A DNA stretch of 6,322 nucleotides from Rhodospirillaceae bacterium UBA6608 (GTDB taxonomy: Bacteria > Pseudomonadota > Alphaproteobacteria > Rhodospirillales_A > Casp-alpha2). How positions within the stretch are numbered: position 1 is the stretch's first letter; the number at the start of each line of letters is the position of its first letter. The stretch is from positions 519 to 6,840 of the forward strand of contig DJHY01000155.1 in NCBI GenBank assembly GCA_002433335.1, written 5' to 3'. The notes beneath the pieces were generated by a model that saw only the letters and a list, made by a program, of their open reading frames with translations, was not told where the DNA came from and did not search any database. The translations under genes were made by a program, and so were the position numbers. Of this stretch, positions 1-6,033 are shown piece after piece.

Positions 1-782
1 TTCTCGCCCGCCGTACCCGGCGCCAGCGTAATACCATCCTGGCCGGTCTGGTGCTTCTGGCCCTGGTGGTCTGGAGCATCGACGTCACCGTGGTCAAGGA
101 CACCGACTGGGACCGCATCGGCAGCCTGGCCGATGTGCTGGAAGCAGCCGGGCAGTTCGGCGGTGTCGATGTTTCCCTGTTTCCGGACCTGCTGGGCCCG
201 ACCCTGGAGACCTTGATGATCGCCTGCCTGGGCACCGCGTTGGGGGTGCTGTTGTGTATCCCCGCGACCTGGTTCGGGGCGATGAACATCACGCCCTATG
301 CGCCGATCACTTATCCCTTGGCGCGCTTGATGATGACGCTCAGCCGCTCGATCCACGAAATCGTCTGGGCTTTGTTCTTTGTCGCGGTGTTCGGCCTGGG
401 GGCCATGGCCGGGGTGTTCGCCATCGGCATGCGCTCGATCGGGTTCATCGCCAAGCTGTCGGCGGAAGCGATCGAAGACATTGACCATGGGCCGGTCGAG
501 GCGATGCGGGCGACCGGGGCTAACGGGTTTCAGGTCTTGCTTTACGCCATCCTGCCGCAGGTCCTGCCGCAGATTATCGGCACGGCGATCTTCGAGTGGG
601 AAATCAACATTCGCCGCTCGGCGGTGCTGGGCCTGGTCGGCGCCGGTGGTTTGGGGCTGGTGTTCTTCCGCCAACTCAACACCTTCAATTTCCACGGCGT
701 GACGGCGGTGATCCTGGCGATCCTGGCCATCATCTTCTTGGGCGAGGCGATTTCTCATGCCGTTCGCCGCCGCATGATCTAG
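1..782 (+). CDS. phnE: Phosphonate-type ABC transporter permease PhnE1, 5' truncated by window edge
   Basis: Inner-membrane permease subunit of a PhnCDE-type ABC importer for phosphonates or related phosphorus compounds. The reading frame (first whole codon at base 3) is open to the left edge, so the true start lies outside; 259 residues are visible and few are likely missing. A GTG at 51 falls inside the first membrane segment and is not a credible start. Hydrophobic segments lie near visible residues 10-28, 64-93, 105-150 (two helices), 175-200 and 230-252. The EAA coupling loop is plain (EAMRATGAN, then ILP), and is followed by the PhnE-typical stretch NIRRSAVLGLVGAGGLG. The C-terminus is a short basic tail (RRRMI). 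The stop is 12 bases before the phnE2 ATG, so the two are co-transcribed. Family assignment is firm. The actual substrate is inferred, because PhnD and PhnC are not in view. Confidence 0.9.
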   Translation, partial: LARRTRRQRNTILAGLVLLALVVWSIDVTVVKDTDWDRIGSLADVLEAAGQFGGVDVSLFPDLLGPTLETLMIACLGTALGVLLCIPATWFGAMNITPYAPITYPLARLMMTLSRSIHEIVWALFFVAVFGLGAMAGVFAIGMRSIGFIAKLSAEAIEDIDHGPVEAMRATGANGFQVLLYAILPQVLPQIIGTAIFEWEINIRRSAVLGLVGAGGLGLVFFRQLNTFNFHGVTAVILAILAIIFLGEAISHAVRRRMI

Positions 783-794
783 GGGAGGGACGTC

Positions 795-1637
795 ATGACG
801 ACCAATGTCACTCACGCCGTCGCCGAGACCGTGCCCAAGCGGTGGTCGCGCTGCAAGGGACCGGAATGCCTGTTCAGCTATGCGGGATGGATCATCGCCT
901 TTTCGGTGGTGGTGTTCAGCATCGAATATCTGAACATCCCGCTCGACCGCTTGTTCGGCATGTTCGGGCGCATGGGCGAAGTCATCGCCGACCGCTATTA
1001 TCCGGCGGATATCGACTACATCATGGACCGCGACTATCTGGGCTACGTCATCGAGACGATCCAGATGGCGTATCTAGGGGCTTTGTTCGGGCTTCTGATC
1101 ACGGTGCCGCTGGCCTGGTTCGCGGCCTACAACATGACGCCATCGCGCTGGACCGTGTATCCGGTGGCGCGCCTGTTCTCGATGTCCTGCCGTGCTGTAC
1201 ATGAAACGATCTGGACGATCCTATTCGTGGCCATTCTGGGTTACGGCATGTTGCCGGGTGTGCTGGCGCTGACCCTGTTCAGCGCCGGGTTCGCGGCCAA
1301 GCTGTTCGCCGAGGAAATCGAAGCCATCGACATGGGCCCGGTCGAAGCAATGCGGGCAACCGGGGCCAACCTGTTTCAGGTCATGGTGTTCGGGGTGTTC
1401 CCGCAGGTCCGCGTCGCCTTCACCGGCATCGCGATCTACACCTGGGACGTCGCGTTCCGGGCGGCCACCGTCGTCGGCTTCTTCGGCGCGGGAGGCATGG
1501 GTTGGTACCTCAAGCGCAACGTGATGCAGATCGAAACGGAGCGCGTCGCCGCGATCATCCTTTCGATCATCGTCCTGGTTCTGATTTCCGAGATCCTGTC
1601 GGCCTGGGCGCGCAACGCCGTCATGAAGATGAAGTGA
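795..1637 (+). CDS. phnE: Phosphonate-type ABC transporter permease PhnE2
   Basis: Second inner-membrane permease of the same importer, 280 residues, a normal length for PhnE. It starts at ATG 795, with GGAGG at 784-788 and a 6-base spacer. A cytoplasmic N-terminus (about 30 residues) precedes the first helix (GWIIAFSVVVFSIEYL). A periplasmic stretch with PADIDYIMDRDYLGYVIETI leads into the transport core. The EAA loop GPVEAMRATGAN (bases 1335-1370) is identical in protein sequence to that of PhnE1, and GFFGAGGMGWYL follows. The N-x-R residues seen before this glycine motif in PhnE1 are replaced (DVAFRAAT), so the two proteins are related but not interchangeable copies. They probably pair as a heterodimer, both contacting the PhnC ATPase. 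An 80-base gap separates the gene from the dehydrogenase gene on the same strand. Confidence 0.92.
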   Translation: MTTNVTHAVAETVPKRWSRCKGPECLFSYAGWIIAFSVVVFSIEYLNIPLDRLFGMFGRMGEVIADRYYPADIDYIMDRDYLGYVIETIQMAYLGALFGLLITVPLAWFAAYNMTPSRWTVYPVARLFSMSCRAVHETIWTILFVAILGYGMLPGVLALTLFSAGFAAKLFAEEIEAIDMGPVEAMRATGANLFQVMVFGVFPQVRVAFTGIAIYTWDVAFRAATVVGFFGAGGMGWYLKRNVMQIETERVAAIILSIIVLVLISEILSAWARNAVMKMK

Positions 1638-1717
1638 GGCGCCGCCGCATGCTGATCCAACACCGCAATCCGCACCGCGCCCCGATCGGCGCCGTCCGAA
1701 GAAACGGAGAATAGCCT

Positions 1718-2812
1718 ATGTCAAAAAAAGGTCGGGCCGTCGTCTACGATGCGCCGAACGAACCCTTCGTCGTCCGCGAATATCCCGTGCGCGATGTCCA
1801 CCCGAACGAGGTCCTGGTCCGTATCACCATGTCGACCATCTGTCGTTCCGACATTCATTCCTACCAGGGGCACCGGCCCAATCCATGCCCGGGCATCCTG
1901 GGGCACGAGATCGTCGGCGTGATCGAGCAACTGGGCCCGGAGCGTGAGCTTGACATGCGCGGCGACAAGCTGGCCGTCGGCGACCGGGTGACCTGGACCG
2001 AGTTCTTCCACGACGGCGATTCCTATTACGCCGATATCCACGACATGCCGCAGAAGGCGGCGGGCCTGCGTAAGTACGGCCACGATCTGGTCGAGGACGA
2101 TCCCCACTTCCTGGGCGGGTTCGCGGACTACTGCTACATCCTGCCGGGTACGGGTATTCTGAAGCTGCCCGACGAAATCTCCGACGAAGAAGCGACGCCG
2201 CTGAACTGCGGTGCCGCGACCATGGTCTCGGTGACGGAAGCCGGCGGGATCGATGTCGGCGATACGGTGGTCGTGCAGGGCCTGGGGCTGTTGGGCCTTT
2301 ACGGTTGCGCCATCGCCAAGGCGCGGGGCGCGCGCAAGGTCATCGGCCTGGACGCCGTGGCCGACCGCCTGGCCCTGGCCGGTAAGTTCGGCGCGGACGT
2401 GACCTTCGACGTCAGCAAGATGAACGACGAGCAACTGGTCGCTGCCGTGCGCGCCGAATGCCCGCCCGACGGCGCCGACGTTGGGATTGAGGTTTGCGGC
2501 CTGCCGGGGGTGATTCCGGCGGGGTTGAAGATGCTGCGCGTCGGCGGTCGTTACGTGCTGGGCGGTCTGGTCAATCCCAACGCCATGTTCACGGTCGACG
2601 GCAACGAAATCCTGCGTCGCTGGATCACCATCCGCGGGGTCCATAACTATCACCCACGCCATTTGGTGCAGGCCCTGGATTTCGTCATGGCCAACCGCGA
2701 CCGTTTCCCGTTCAAGGATCTGGTCGATTCCAAATTCTCGCTGGATCAATTGGACGAAGCCTTTGCCCGCGCGGCCGACCGGTCGGTGCTGCGGGCGGCC
2801 ATCGTGCCTTGA
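1718..2812 (+). CDS. Zinc-type medium-chain alcohol dehydrogenase, phosphonate-cluster type
   Basis: Predicted NAD(P)-dependent alcohol/polyol dehydrogenase of the zinc MDR superfamily, 364 residues, cytoplasmic. It starts at ATG 1718, with GGAG at 1706-1709 eight bases upstream. The N-terminal GroES-like domain carries the catalytic zinc site: C42 in TICRSD, H63-E64 in GHE, and a probable third ligand C164 in LNCGAAT. The Rossmann domain has GLGLLG at 188-193 and D212 at the end of the second strand, which favours NAD over NADP. The structural-zinc lobe (about 91-125) has no cysteine at all, although the flanking PQK...KYGHD is kept. Placement after two phnE genes matches the known family of 'phosphonate catabolism associated alcohol dehydrogenases' (TIGR03366, HpnZ, recalled and not searched). 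The substrate is unknown; a hydroxyalkyl-phosphonate or its alcohol product is inferred from context only. Threonine or sorbitol dehydrogenase-like activity is the alternative. Confidence 0.88.
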   Translation: MSKKGRAVVYDAPNEPFVVREYPVRDVHPNEVLVRITMSTICRSDIHSYQGHRPNPCPGILGHEIVGVIEQLGPERELDMRGDKLAVGDRVTWTEFFHDGDSYYADIHDMPQKAAGLRKYGHDLVEDDPHFLGGFADYCYILPGTGILKLPDEISDEEATPLNCGAATMVSVTEAGGIDVGDTVVVQGLGLLGLYGCAIAKARGARKVIGLDAVADRLALAGKFGADVTFDVSKMNDEQLVAAVRAECPPDGADVGIEVCGLPGVIPAGLKMLRVGGRYVLGGLVNPNAMFTVDGNEILRRWITIRGVHNYHPRHLVQALDFVMANRDRFPFKDLVDSKFSLDQLDEAFARAADRSVLRAAIVP

Positions 2813-2835
2813 GGCGATAGGTCAGTGCGGAAATG

Positions 2836-2863
2836 AAGAGGGGGCCCTTCGGCCCCCTCTTTT
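2836..2863 (+). terminator. Rho-independent terminator shared by convergent adh and tctB
   Basis: A perfect 10-bp GC-rich stem (2837-2846 with 2851-2860, arm AGAGGGGGCC) closes a CTTC loop. An outer A-T pair (2836/2861) extends it, and the run of Ts at 2860-2863 follows on the plus strand. It lies in the 60-base gap between the stop codons of the dehydrogenase (2812) and tctB (2873), so it ends the phn-side transcript. On the minus strand the tail after the stem reads TTCATTTCC, which is weaker but could also terminate the tct transcript. No gene fits in the gap. Confidence 0.9.
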
Positions 2864-2872
2864 CGTAAATGA

Positions 2873-3355
2873 TCAGCCTTCGAACAGGCTGCCGACCGGC
2901 AACGGTACCTGCAGGACTTCGCGGAACAGATAGAAGAACCCGAGCACCACGGCGATCCCGACCAGCGGATAGACGATTGCCCGGAAGCGGGTCCAGGGGT
3001 CGTACATGGCGACCAGGGTCAGTGCTGCGAAAACGGGCAGAGCCGAGCCGATGAACCCGAGCACGGGCATGGCCAGGGTTCCGCCCAGCATCACCGCGAT
3101 CAGCAATACGCGGCGGATGACGGAGCCGCCGCCGGTGTCCTCGCCGGTTTCTTCCTGAACGCCGGTACGCCGGAAAATCCACTGCAGGATATAGGCCAGC
3201 GAGGCGGCGATCAGAACCAGGGCGAAGGTCTTGGGAAAGACCGCCGAGTCCGGGTCGACGTAGCTTTGCGTGTCCCAGATGACCAGACAGGCGATGCCGA
3301 TGAAGATCGTCGAGATGACGGCGCCGCCGGTGTCGTGTTTGGCGTCAGTCTGCAT
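2873..3355 (-). CDS. tctB: Tripartite tricarboxylate transporter small membrane subunit TctB
   Basis: Small membrane subunit of a TTT secondary transporter, which works with TctA in the inner membrane and with the periplasmic TctC. The protein has 160 residues, a usual TctB length. It starts at ATG 3355, with AAGGA (plus 3364-3368) eight bases upstream. Hydrophobic segments lie near 11-28, 40-60, 81-97, 100-117 and 125-145. Family-typical features are DPDSAVFPKTFAL at 34-46, between the first two helices, and a C-terminal VPLPVG at 150-155. A charged cytoplasmic loop rich in E, G and D separates the two halves. Its start overlaps the end of tctA by 11 bases, implying translational coupling. 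It is the last gene of the tct operon and ends at the shared terminator. Assignment rests on topology, these motifs and the neighbour; TctB proteins are poorly conserved, so the context matters. Confidence 0.88.
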   Translation of the reverse strand: MQTDAKHDTGGAVISTIFIGIACLVIWDTQSYVDPDSAVFPKTFALVLIAASLAYILQWIFRRTGVQEETGEDTGGGSVIRRVLLIAVMLGGTLAMPVLGFIGSALPVFAALTLVAMYDPWTRFRAIVYPLVGIAVVLGFFYLFREVLQVPLPVGSLFEG

Positions 3356-4853
3356 GGGCTTTGTCCTTGATCTTTTGCAACCGGGCCAGCACCAGCGGGC
3401 TCAGTAGCGTGAACACGGTAAAGACGATGATCGCGATCGAGATCGGCCGTCCGAAGAACATGCCGAAGCGGTCGCCCGTTGCCGTGCCGATGGTCCAGGC
3501 CTGAACGAAACCGGACTCCGCGATCGGGCCCAGGATCAGGCCAAGCACGATCGGCGACGCCGTGTAGCCGAACCGGGAAATGATCCAGCCGCCAGCACCC
3601 AGCGCGATCATGATGATGACGTCGCTGATGTTGTTGCGGATGGCGTAGCTGCCGATGATCGTCATGAAGGCGATGGCCGGAACCAACAGCGCCTTGGGCA
3701 GGGTGATGATCGTGCGATAGGCGTAGCGGCCAATCAGCAGGCCGGTCGGCAGCATCAGAAGGGTCGCCAGGATCAAGCCCCAGATGAAGGTGTAGACGAT
3801 CTCGCCCTGGTTGGTGAACAGGCTGGGCCCGGTGCGCACGCCCTGTACCAGCAAGGCGCCCAGGATCACTGCGTCGGGCGGCGTGCCGGGAATGCCCAGG
3901 ACCAGGGTCGGGATGAAGCCGCCGCCGACGGTTGCGTTATTGGCCGATTCCGAGGCGACGATGCCGCCCGGTTCACCCTTGCCGTAGACCTGACCCTTCT
4001 TGGCGGTCCGGCGGGCTTCGGAATAGGCGACCAGGCTGGCGATGGACCCGCCCGCACCCGGCAGAATGCCGACCACGGTGCCGATCACCGATGAGCGGAT
4101 GGCGTTGACCTTGTCCCGCCACAGGTAGGCCACGGCCTCGCCCAGGCGGAAGCCCTTGTTGCCGCTGTCGACCTTGAGGTGATGGCCCGGTTGGGCGACC
4201 AGATCGATCAGCACCGGGATACAGAACAGGCCGATCAGTGCCGCGACGATCTGAATGCCGCTGAGCATCGTCTGCGAGCCGAAGGTCAGGCGCACGTCGC
4301 CCGCGACCTCGGCCACGCCGATGCACGACAGGATCAGGCCCAGCGCGCCGCCGGCCATGCCTTTGAGCAGGCTGCCCTCGGAAAGGGCTGCGATCAGCGA
4401 CAGGCCGAAGATGGCCAGCCAGAAATATTCGACCGGACCGAACGCCAAGGCGACTTCGGACAGCGGCGGCGCCAGGGTCATCAGGGCGACCGCGCCGACG
4501 ATGCCGCCGATGATGCTGGCCAGACAGGCGATGGTGATGGCGAAATCCCCGTCGCCTTTCTTGGCCAGCGGATAGCCGTCAAAGGTCGTGGCGATGGCCG
4601 AAGGCGTGCCGGGGGTGTTCAACAGAATTGCCGAATAGGCGCCGCCGTAGATCGCGCCGGTATAGATCGCGCCCATCAGGATCAACGCCGATGACGTCGG
4701 CATGGCGAATGTAAGGGGAACCAGCACAGCGACCGACATGGTCGCCGTCAGGCCGGGAATGGCGCCGATCACCGTGCCCGCGACCACGCCGAACAGCGCG
4801 AACAACAGGTTAAGCGGAGTCAGCGCGTCGAGCAGATGCTCAAGCCCTGCCAT
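3345..4853 (-). CDS. tctA: Tripartite tricarboxylate transporter large membrane subunit TctA
   Basis: Large, multi-spanning membrane subunit of the TTT transporter; it forms the ion-coupled transport path for a carboxylate delivered by TctC. The 502 residues are the standard family length. It starts at ATG 4853, with GGAG (plus 4861-4864) seven bases upstream. Clear TctA motifs appear in two related halves. The first has GAIPGLTATMS (30-40) and AIYTGAIYGGAYSAILLNTPG (split here as AIYTGAIYGGAY at 62-73 and SAILLNTPG at 74-82), then FDGYP (91-95). The second has ILPGAGGSIAS (263-273), SANNATVGGGFIP (303-315) and LGIPGTPPDAVILGAL (319-334). The C-terminal part has LILGPIAESG, then a short charged tail. 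All key glycine/proline motifs are present, so it looks functional. The substrate cannot be deduced; citrate-like acids, other di/tricarboxylates or aromatic acids are all known for the family. It follows tctC after a 99-base gap holding two hairpins. Confidence 0.96.
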   Translation of the reverse strand: MAGLEHLLDALTPLNLLFALFGVVAGTVIGAIPGLTATMSVAVLVPLTFAMPTSSALILMGAIYTGAIYGGAYSAILLNTPGTPSAIATTFDGYPLAKKGDGDFAITIACLASIIGGIVGAVALMTLAPPLSEVALAFGPVEYFWLAIFGLSLIAALSEGSLLKGMAGGALGLILSCIGVAEVAGDVRLTFGSQTMLSGIQIVAALIGLFCIPVLIDLVAQPGHHLKVDSGNKGFRLGEAVAYLWRDKVNAIRSSVIGTVVGILPGAGGSIASLVAYSEARRTAKKGQVYGKGEPGGIVASESANNATVGGGFIPTLVLGIPGTPPDAVILGALLVQGVRTGPSLFTNQGEIVYTFIWGLILATLLMLPTGLLIGRYAYRTIITLPKALLVPAIAFMTIIGSYAIRNNISDVIIMIALGAGGWIISRFGYTASPIVLGLILGPIAESGFVQAWTIGTATGDRFGMFFGRPISIAIIVFTVFTLLSPLVLARLQKIKDKAHAD

Positions 4854-4876
4854 GGAGTGTCTCCGTAAATGAAAGA

Positions 4877-4900
4877 GCGGCCCACGTCAGGCGTGGCCGC
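4877..4900 (-). promoter_or_regulatory. Second intergenic hairpin, just upstream of tctA
   Basis: A nine-pair stem with one bulged base (4877-4886 with 4892-4900, bulge at 4882) encloses a five-base loop. On the minus strand it is followed by TCTTTCATTT and then the tctA Shine-Dalgarno, ending 13 bases before it. It may be a weak terminator, an mRNA end-protecting structure or a modulator of tctA translation. Its role is inferred. Confidence 0.55.
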
Positions 4901-4903
4901 GGG

Positions 4904-4940
4904 AAAAAGGATGGGCCGATCGACTTGGCGACCGGCCCAT
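4904..4940 (-). terminator. Intra-operon terminator or attenuator after tctC
   Basis: A 12-pair stem (4929-4940 with 4911-4922, loop 4923-4928) begins 13 bases after the tctC stop and is followed on the minus strand by CCTTTTT. One position (4919/4932) is a G-U pair in minus-strand RNA but an A-C mismatch in plus-strand RNA, and only the minus side has a T-run, so it is built to act on the tct transcript. It has the shape of a Rho-independent terminator inside an operon. Partial read-through would give more tctC than tctAB message. A role in stabilising the tctC 3' end is the alternative. Confidence 0.72.
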
Positions 4941-4952
4941 GAAAACGGATGC

Positions 4953-5930
4953 TTACTTCAGCATCCCCGCTTCCTTGGCGGAGGCGGTGACGCCCTTGGC
5001 GAAATCGGACAGGAACTTGTCCGCGGCTTCGCCGTAAGCAAAGTCGACCGGCGCAAAGCCGCCTTCTTCCATCTTCTTACGGAAGGCAGGGTCTTCGTTG
5101 ATCGCCTTGATCATCGCCGTCAGCTTTTGACGGATCGGTTCCGGGGTCGATTTCGGAACGGCGATACCACGGTACGCGCCGGACACGATGTCGATGCCCA
5201 GTTCCTTGAACGTCGGCACGTCAGGGAAGCGCGGGTGGCGCTTTTCCATGGCGACGGCCAGCAGACGGGTTTTCTCATAGTTGGCGGCAACGGTGGTGAA
5301 GGCCATGGCGGCGGTCACCTGCTTGCCCATCAGGGCCGCGACGCTGGCGCCCGTGCCCTTGAAGGGAACATAGGTCGTCTTGACGCCGGCCAGCTTGTCG
5401 AAGCGGACCTGGGCCAAGTGCGGGGCCGTGCCCTTGCCCGAGCCGGAGAAGATCAGCTTGCCGGGGTTTTCCTTGGCGAACTTGATCAGGTCCTGCAGGG
5501 TCTTGAAGGGGCTGTCCTCGGTCACCACGATGGCGTCCGGGGTGTAGTGGAACCAGTACAGCATGGTGATGTCGTCGGTCTTGTAGCCGACGTCTTTTTG
5601 CTGCGGTTGGAGGACGATGTGCGGCAGGTTGACGCCCATCATGGTGTAGCCGTCACCTTTCAGGGTGTTCAGGCTGGCCCAACCGACGGCGCCACCGGCG
5701 CCCGGCTTGTACGAAATCACTAGGTCCTGACCGAACTTGTCCTTGAAGAACGGCTGCTGCATGCGGGCGGTGATGTCGGATTCACCGCCGGGGCCGAAGG
5801 GAATGATGTAGCTGATGGGCTTTTCGGGATACTCGGCCTGGGCCGGGGTCGAAAACGCGGTCAGGCTCAGGCTGGCCGCGAACGCAACTGCCGCGCCCGC
5901 CAAAGCGAGCGCACGACGAGTGGACTTCAT
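4953..5930 (-). CDS. tctC: TTT transporter periplasmic substrate-binding protein (TctC/Bug family)
   Basis: Periplasmic solute-binding protein that captures the substrate and delivers it to TctAB. It has 325 residues, the usual Bug/TctC length. The N-terminus is a signal peptide: basic MKSTRR, a hydrophobic Ala/Leu core, and TPAQA before E33, a signal peptidase I site. Mature-protein motifs match the family: PFGPGGESD (44-52) and KPGAGGAVGW (75-84), loops that line the ligand cleft, then FSGSGKGTAPH (161-171) and YVPFKGTG (187-194). PDVPTFKELG and YRGIAVPKSTPEP follow near the C-terminal lobe. The start at 5930 is chosen because it gives the signal peptide and has GGAG/AGGA at 5938-5945. The same frame stays open to an ATG at 6221, but that extension lacks family features and overlaps the regulator gene. 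It is the first structural gene of the tct set. The ligand is unknown, probably a carboxylate. Confidence 0.95.
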   Translation of the reverse strand: MKSTRRALALAGAAVAFAASLSLTAFSTPAQAEYPEKPISYIIPFGPGGESDITARMQQPFFKDKFGQDLVISYKPGAGGAVGWASLNTLKGDGYTMMGVNLPHIVLQPQQKDVGYKTDDITMLYWFHYTPDAIVVTEDSPFKTLQDLIKFAKENPGKLIFSGSGKGTAPHLAQVRFDKLAGVKTTYVPFKGTGASVAALMGKQVTAAMAFTTVAANYEKTRLLAVAMEKRHPRFPDVPTFKELGIDIVSGAYRGIAVPKSTPEPIRQKLTAMIKAINEDPAFRKKMEEGGFAPVDFAYGEAADKFLSDFAKGVTASAKEAGMLK

Positions 5931-5937
5931 GTCTGTT

Positions 5938-5945
5938 TCCTCTCC
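5938..5945 (-). promoter_or_regulatory. tctC: Ribosome binding site of tctC that fixes its start
   Basis: On the minus strand GGAGAGGA ends seven bases before the ATG at 5930. This strong site, together with the signal peptide that follows, decides for 5930 over the upstream in-frame ATG at 6221. Confidence 0.8.
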
Positions 5946-5978
5946 AGATGGGTTGTGATGTTTTGTTGTTATTAAGTA

Positions 5979-6005
5979 CGGTCGCCGGGTCGTTGCCCGG
6001 GACCG
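5979..6005 (-). promoter_or_regulatory. Inverted repeat between regulator gene and tctC
   Basis: CGGTC(G)CCGGG and CCCGGGACCG form ten pairs with one bulged base (5984) around a six-base centre (5990-5995). It sits in the 103-base gap between the GntR stop and the tctC start, and is followed on the minus strand by AT-rich sequence (TACTTAATAAC, then A/C-rich). The T-run expected of a terminator is missing. It could be an operator for the neighbouring regulator or an mRNA hairpin. TACTTAAT is a possible -10 element, but I see no convincing -35. Function is inferred. Confidence 0.4.
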
Positions 6006-6033
6006 GGGCGAAGGTTGCCCAAGGGAAAATTCT

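Noticed and set aside
596..1204. Plus-strand open frame bridging phnE1 and phnE2 in another frame
   Set aside because: It overlaps two clear permeases, its product is Arg/Gly/His rich without membrane segments or a domain, and it fits frame-shifted reading of GC-rich coding DNA.
1649..1714. Possible 21-residue peptide in the gap between phnE2 and the dehydrogenase gene
   Set aside because: It has only a weak GAGG nine bases upstream, no pattern typical of a leader peptide (no run of one amino acid, no attenuator hairpin after it), and is short enough to occur by chance. The 80-base gap otherwise shows only the dehydrogenase ribosome site.
1721..2749. Long open frame (342 codons) on the minus strand opposite the dehydrogenase gene
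   Set aside because: The plus-strand product is a clear zinc dehydrogenase. The antisense frame is rich in His, Gln, Val and Asp without any recognisable domain, as expected for an antisense shadow in GC-rich coding DNA.
4179..4694. Plus-strand open frame opposite tctA
   Set aside because: Antisense to strongly conserved TctA motifs; the product is dominated by Q, R, D, G and A and resembles no family.
4869..5723. Long plus-strand open frame (284 codons) opposite tctC
   Set aside because: It is antisense to a well-supported binding protein. Its translation is low-complexity (G, R, D, H, V rich) with no domain, and it starts inside the hairpin-bearing gap.
5979..6005. Reading the repeat as a Rho-independent terminator of the regulator gene
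   Set aside because: The stem is adequate but neither strand has a T-run directly after it, so a terminator call is not supported; it is listed instead as an inverted repeat of uncertain role.
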